NCBI RefSeq assembly: GCF_900115955.1
Contig: NZ_FOYL01000012.1
Span: 124,001-188,000, forward strand
DNA: 64,000 nt
Source: Lentzea waywayandensis
GTDB taxonomy: Bacteria > Actinomycetota > Actinomycetes > Mycobacteriales > Pseudonocardiaceae
Direction: 5' to 3'
The position numbers and the translations under genes were made by a program. Of the stretch, positions 63,364 through 64,000 are shown in pieces; the first letter of the stretch is position 1; each line of letters opens with the position of its first letter. The notes beneath the pieces are model-generated. The model was not told the DNA's origin. It searched no databases and saw only the letters and a program-made list of their open reading frames with translations.

Positions 63364-64000
63364 ACGACCAGCTTGCGAGCCAGATCGCGCGGTTGACGCC
63401 GGAGCAGCGCCGGTTGCTCGAGATCGAACGCCGGCAGCGGGCGGCTCCGGCGGTGACCGAGGCGCCACTCTCACCGGCGCAGGAGCGGCTGTGGTTCCTC
63501 GACCGGCTCGACCCCGGCAGTCCCGCGCTCGCGGTGATGTTCGCGACCAGGCTGGCCGGACCGCTCGACCCGGCCGCGTTGCGACACGCGCTCGACGACG
63601 TGGTGGCCCGGCAGTCCGCGCTGCGCACGGTGTTCCACGACGACGGCGAGGGACCGCGCCAGCGGGTGCTCGACCGGGTCCGGGTGGAGCTGCCGGTCGT
63701 GACCCTGGGGCAGGACGCCGGCAGCATCGCCGAGGCGGTGGCCGGGCACGCCGGCCGCCGGTTCGACCTGACCGTCGCGGCCGTGCCGCTGTGCACGCTG
63801 GTCGAGATCGGGCCTGCCGAGCACGTGCTGCTGACCAGCGTCCACCACATCGTGTTCGACGGCTGGTCGGCCGGGGTGTTCCAGGCCGAACTCGCCGGCT
63901 GCTACGCCCGCCGCGTCGGGGAGAGCGTCGACCTGCCCGCGCTCCCTGTCCGGTTCATCGACCACACGGTGGCCGAACGGGCCGCCACGACCGGCCCGGC
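63360..64000 (+). CDS. Nonribosomal peptide synthetase starting with a C domain (runs off the window)
   Basis: The first 213 codons are visible. A short N-terminal helix (SQIARLTPEQRRLLEIERRQ) is followed by a condensation domain: C1 LSPAQERLWFLDRLDPGSPA, C2 RQSALRTVF, and the catalytic HHIVFDG near residue 161. The pattern is that of an ordinary L-residue-accepting C domain. The GTG overlaps the previous stop by 4 bp. Adenylation, carrier and any thioesterase domains must lie beyond base 64000. Confidence 0.92.
   Translation, partial: MNDQLASQIARLTPEQRRLLEIERRQRAAPAVTEAPLSPAQERLWFLDRLDPGSPALAVMFATRLAGPLDPAALRHALDDVVARQSALRTVFHDDGEGPRQRVLDRVRVELPVVTLGQDAGSIAEAVAGHAGRRFDLTVAAVPLCTLVEIGPAEHVLLTSVHHIVFDGWSAGVFQAELAGCYARRVGESVDLPALPVRFIDHTVAERAATTGP

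Noticed and set aside
60199..63474. 1091-codon frame antisense to the Thr-specific NRPS
   Set aside because: Shadow frame; repetitive His/Arg/Gly/Gln composition and no family motif.

Overview
The window is about 64 kb of very GC-rich DNA with GTG/ATG starts, many 1-11 bp stop/start overlaps, a PknB-type kinase, LAL and SARP regulators, Tat/Sec-exported proteins and a modular NRPS/PKS locus. This is the chromosome of a secondary-metabolite-producing actinomycete. The overall style suggests Pseudonocardiales (Lentzea, Saccharothrix, Amycolatopsis-like), but that placement is inference. I saw no tRNA, rRNA, CRISPR array, complete insertion sequence or phage gene.

Layout. (1) 1-6.8 kb: a cut-off TetR gene with two palindromic operators facing a DUF6069 membrane protein, an unknown membrane protein, a receptor Ser/Thr kinase with a repeat-rich linker, and a large LuxR-type (LAL/MalT-like) regulator. 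(2) 6.8-27.4 kb: a stress/dormancy and carbohydrate island. It holds an eRF1-like (Rv2629-type) protein, DUF1269, DUF6325, DUF7144 and DUF2252 proteins, a tandem universal stress protein, a class II amidotransferase, three glycoside hydrolases (GH15, GH13, MGH1/GH63-like), AI-2E and MFS transporters, a patatin, a diacylglycerol-kinase-like enzyme and a glutaminyl cyclotransferase-like lipoprotein. Seven copies of one 17-bp dyad (consensus TCAYCCGCGCCGGGTGA) lie 34-35 or 65-67 bp before start codons here, so much of the island looks like one regulon. (3) 27.4-36.7 kb: a flavodoxin-like protein with two aldo/keto reductases, an XRE regulator, a RibD-like reductase, an AIM24 protein, two small secreted proteins and a SARP-NB-ARC-TPR regulator. 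(4) 36.7-41.1 kb: the lower beta-ketoadipate pathway (thiolase, enol-lactonase, CoA-transferase A and B) with a divergent LysR regulator. (5) 41.1-51 kb: an accessory zone with a decayed TerC gene, a MarR/SDR pair sharing two operators, an ABC exporter, an ECF sigma operon, a CALB-like lipase with a MerR regulator, decayed DNA, and a DsbA/MBL/SnoaL operon under a second MarR regulator. (6) 51.3-64 kb: an NRPS/PKS hybrid cluster that runs off the right edge: A-T-C, methyltransferase, A-T, KS-AT-ACP, A-T-C, C-..., all translationally coupled.

How the genes work together. The assembly line appears to combine an amino acid chosen by A1 (hydrophobic-type pocket), an Asp-like residue (A2), one malonyl unit without reduction (KS-AT-ACP) and Thr (A3, canonical Thr code). 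It would continue on the protein that starts at 63360. Two modules end in C rather than beginning with it, so the true order cannot be read by simple collinearity. The 5' end of the first NRPS gene is duplicated almost perfectly 3.1 kb upstream, in front of decayed DNA. A shared direct-repeat motif occurs in both copies and again before the third NRPS gene.

Assignments come from reading translations and motifs by eye; no database search was run. Product names are family-level unless stated.
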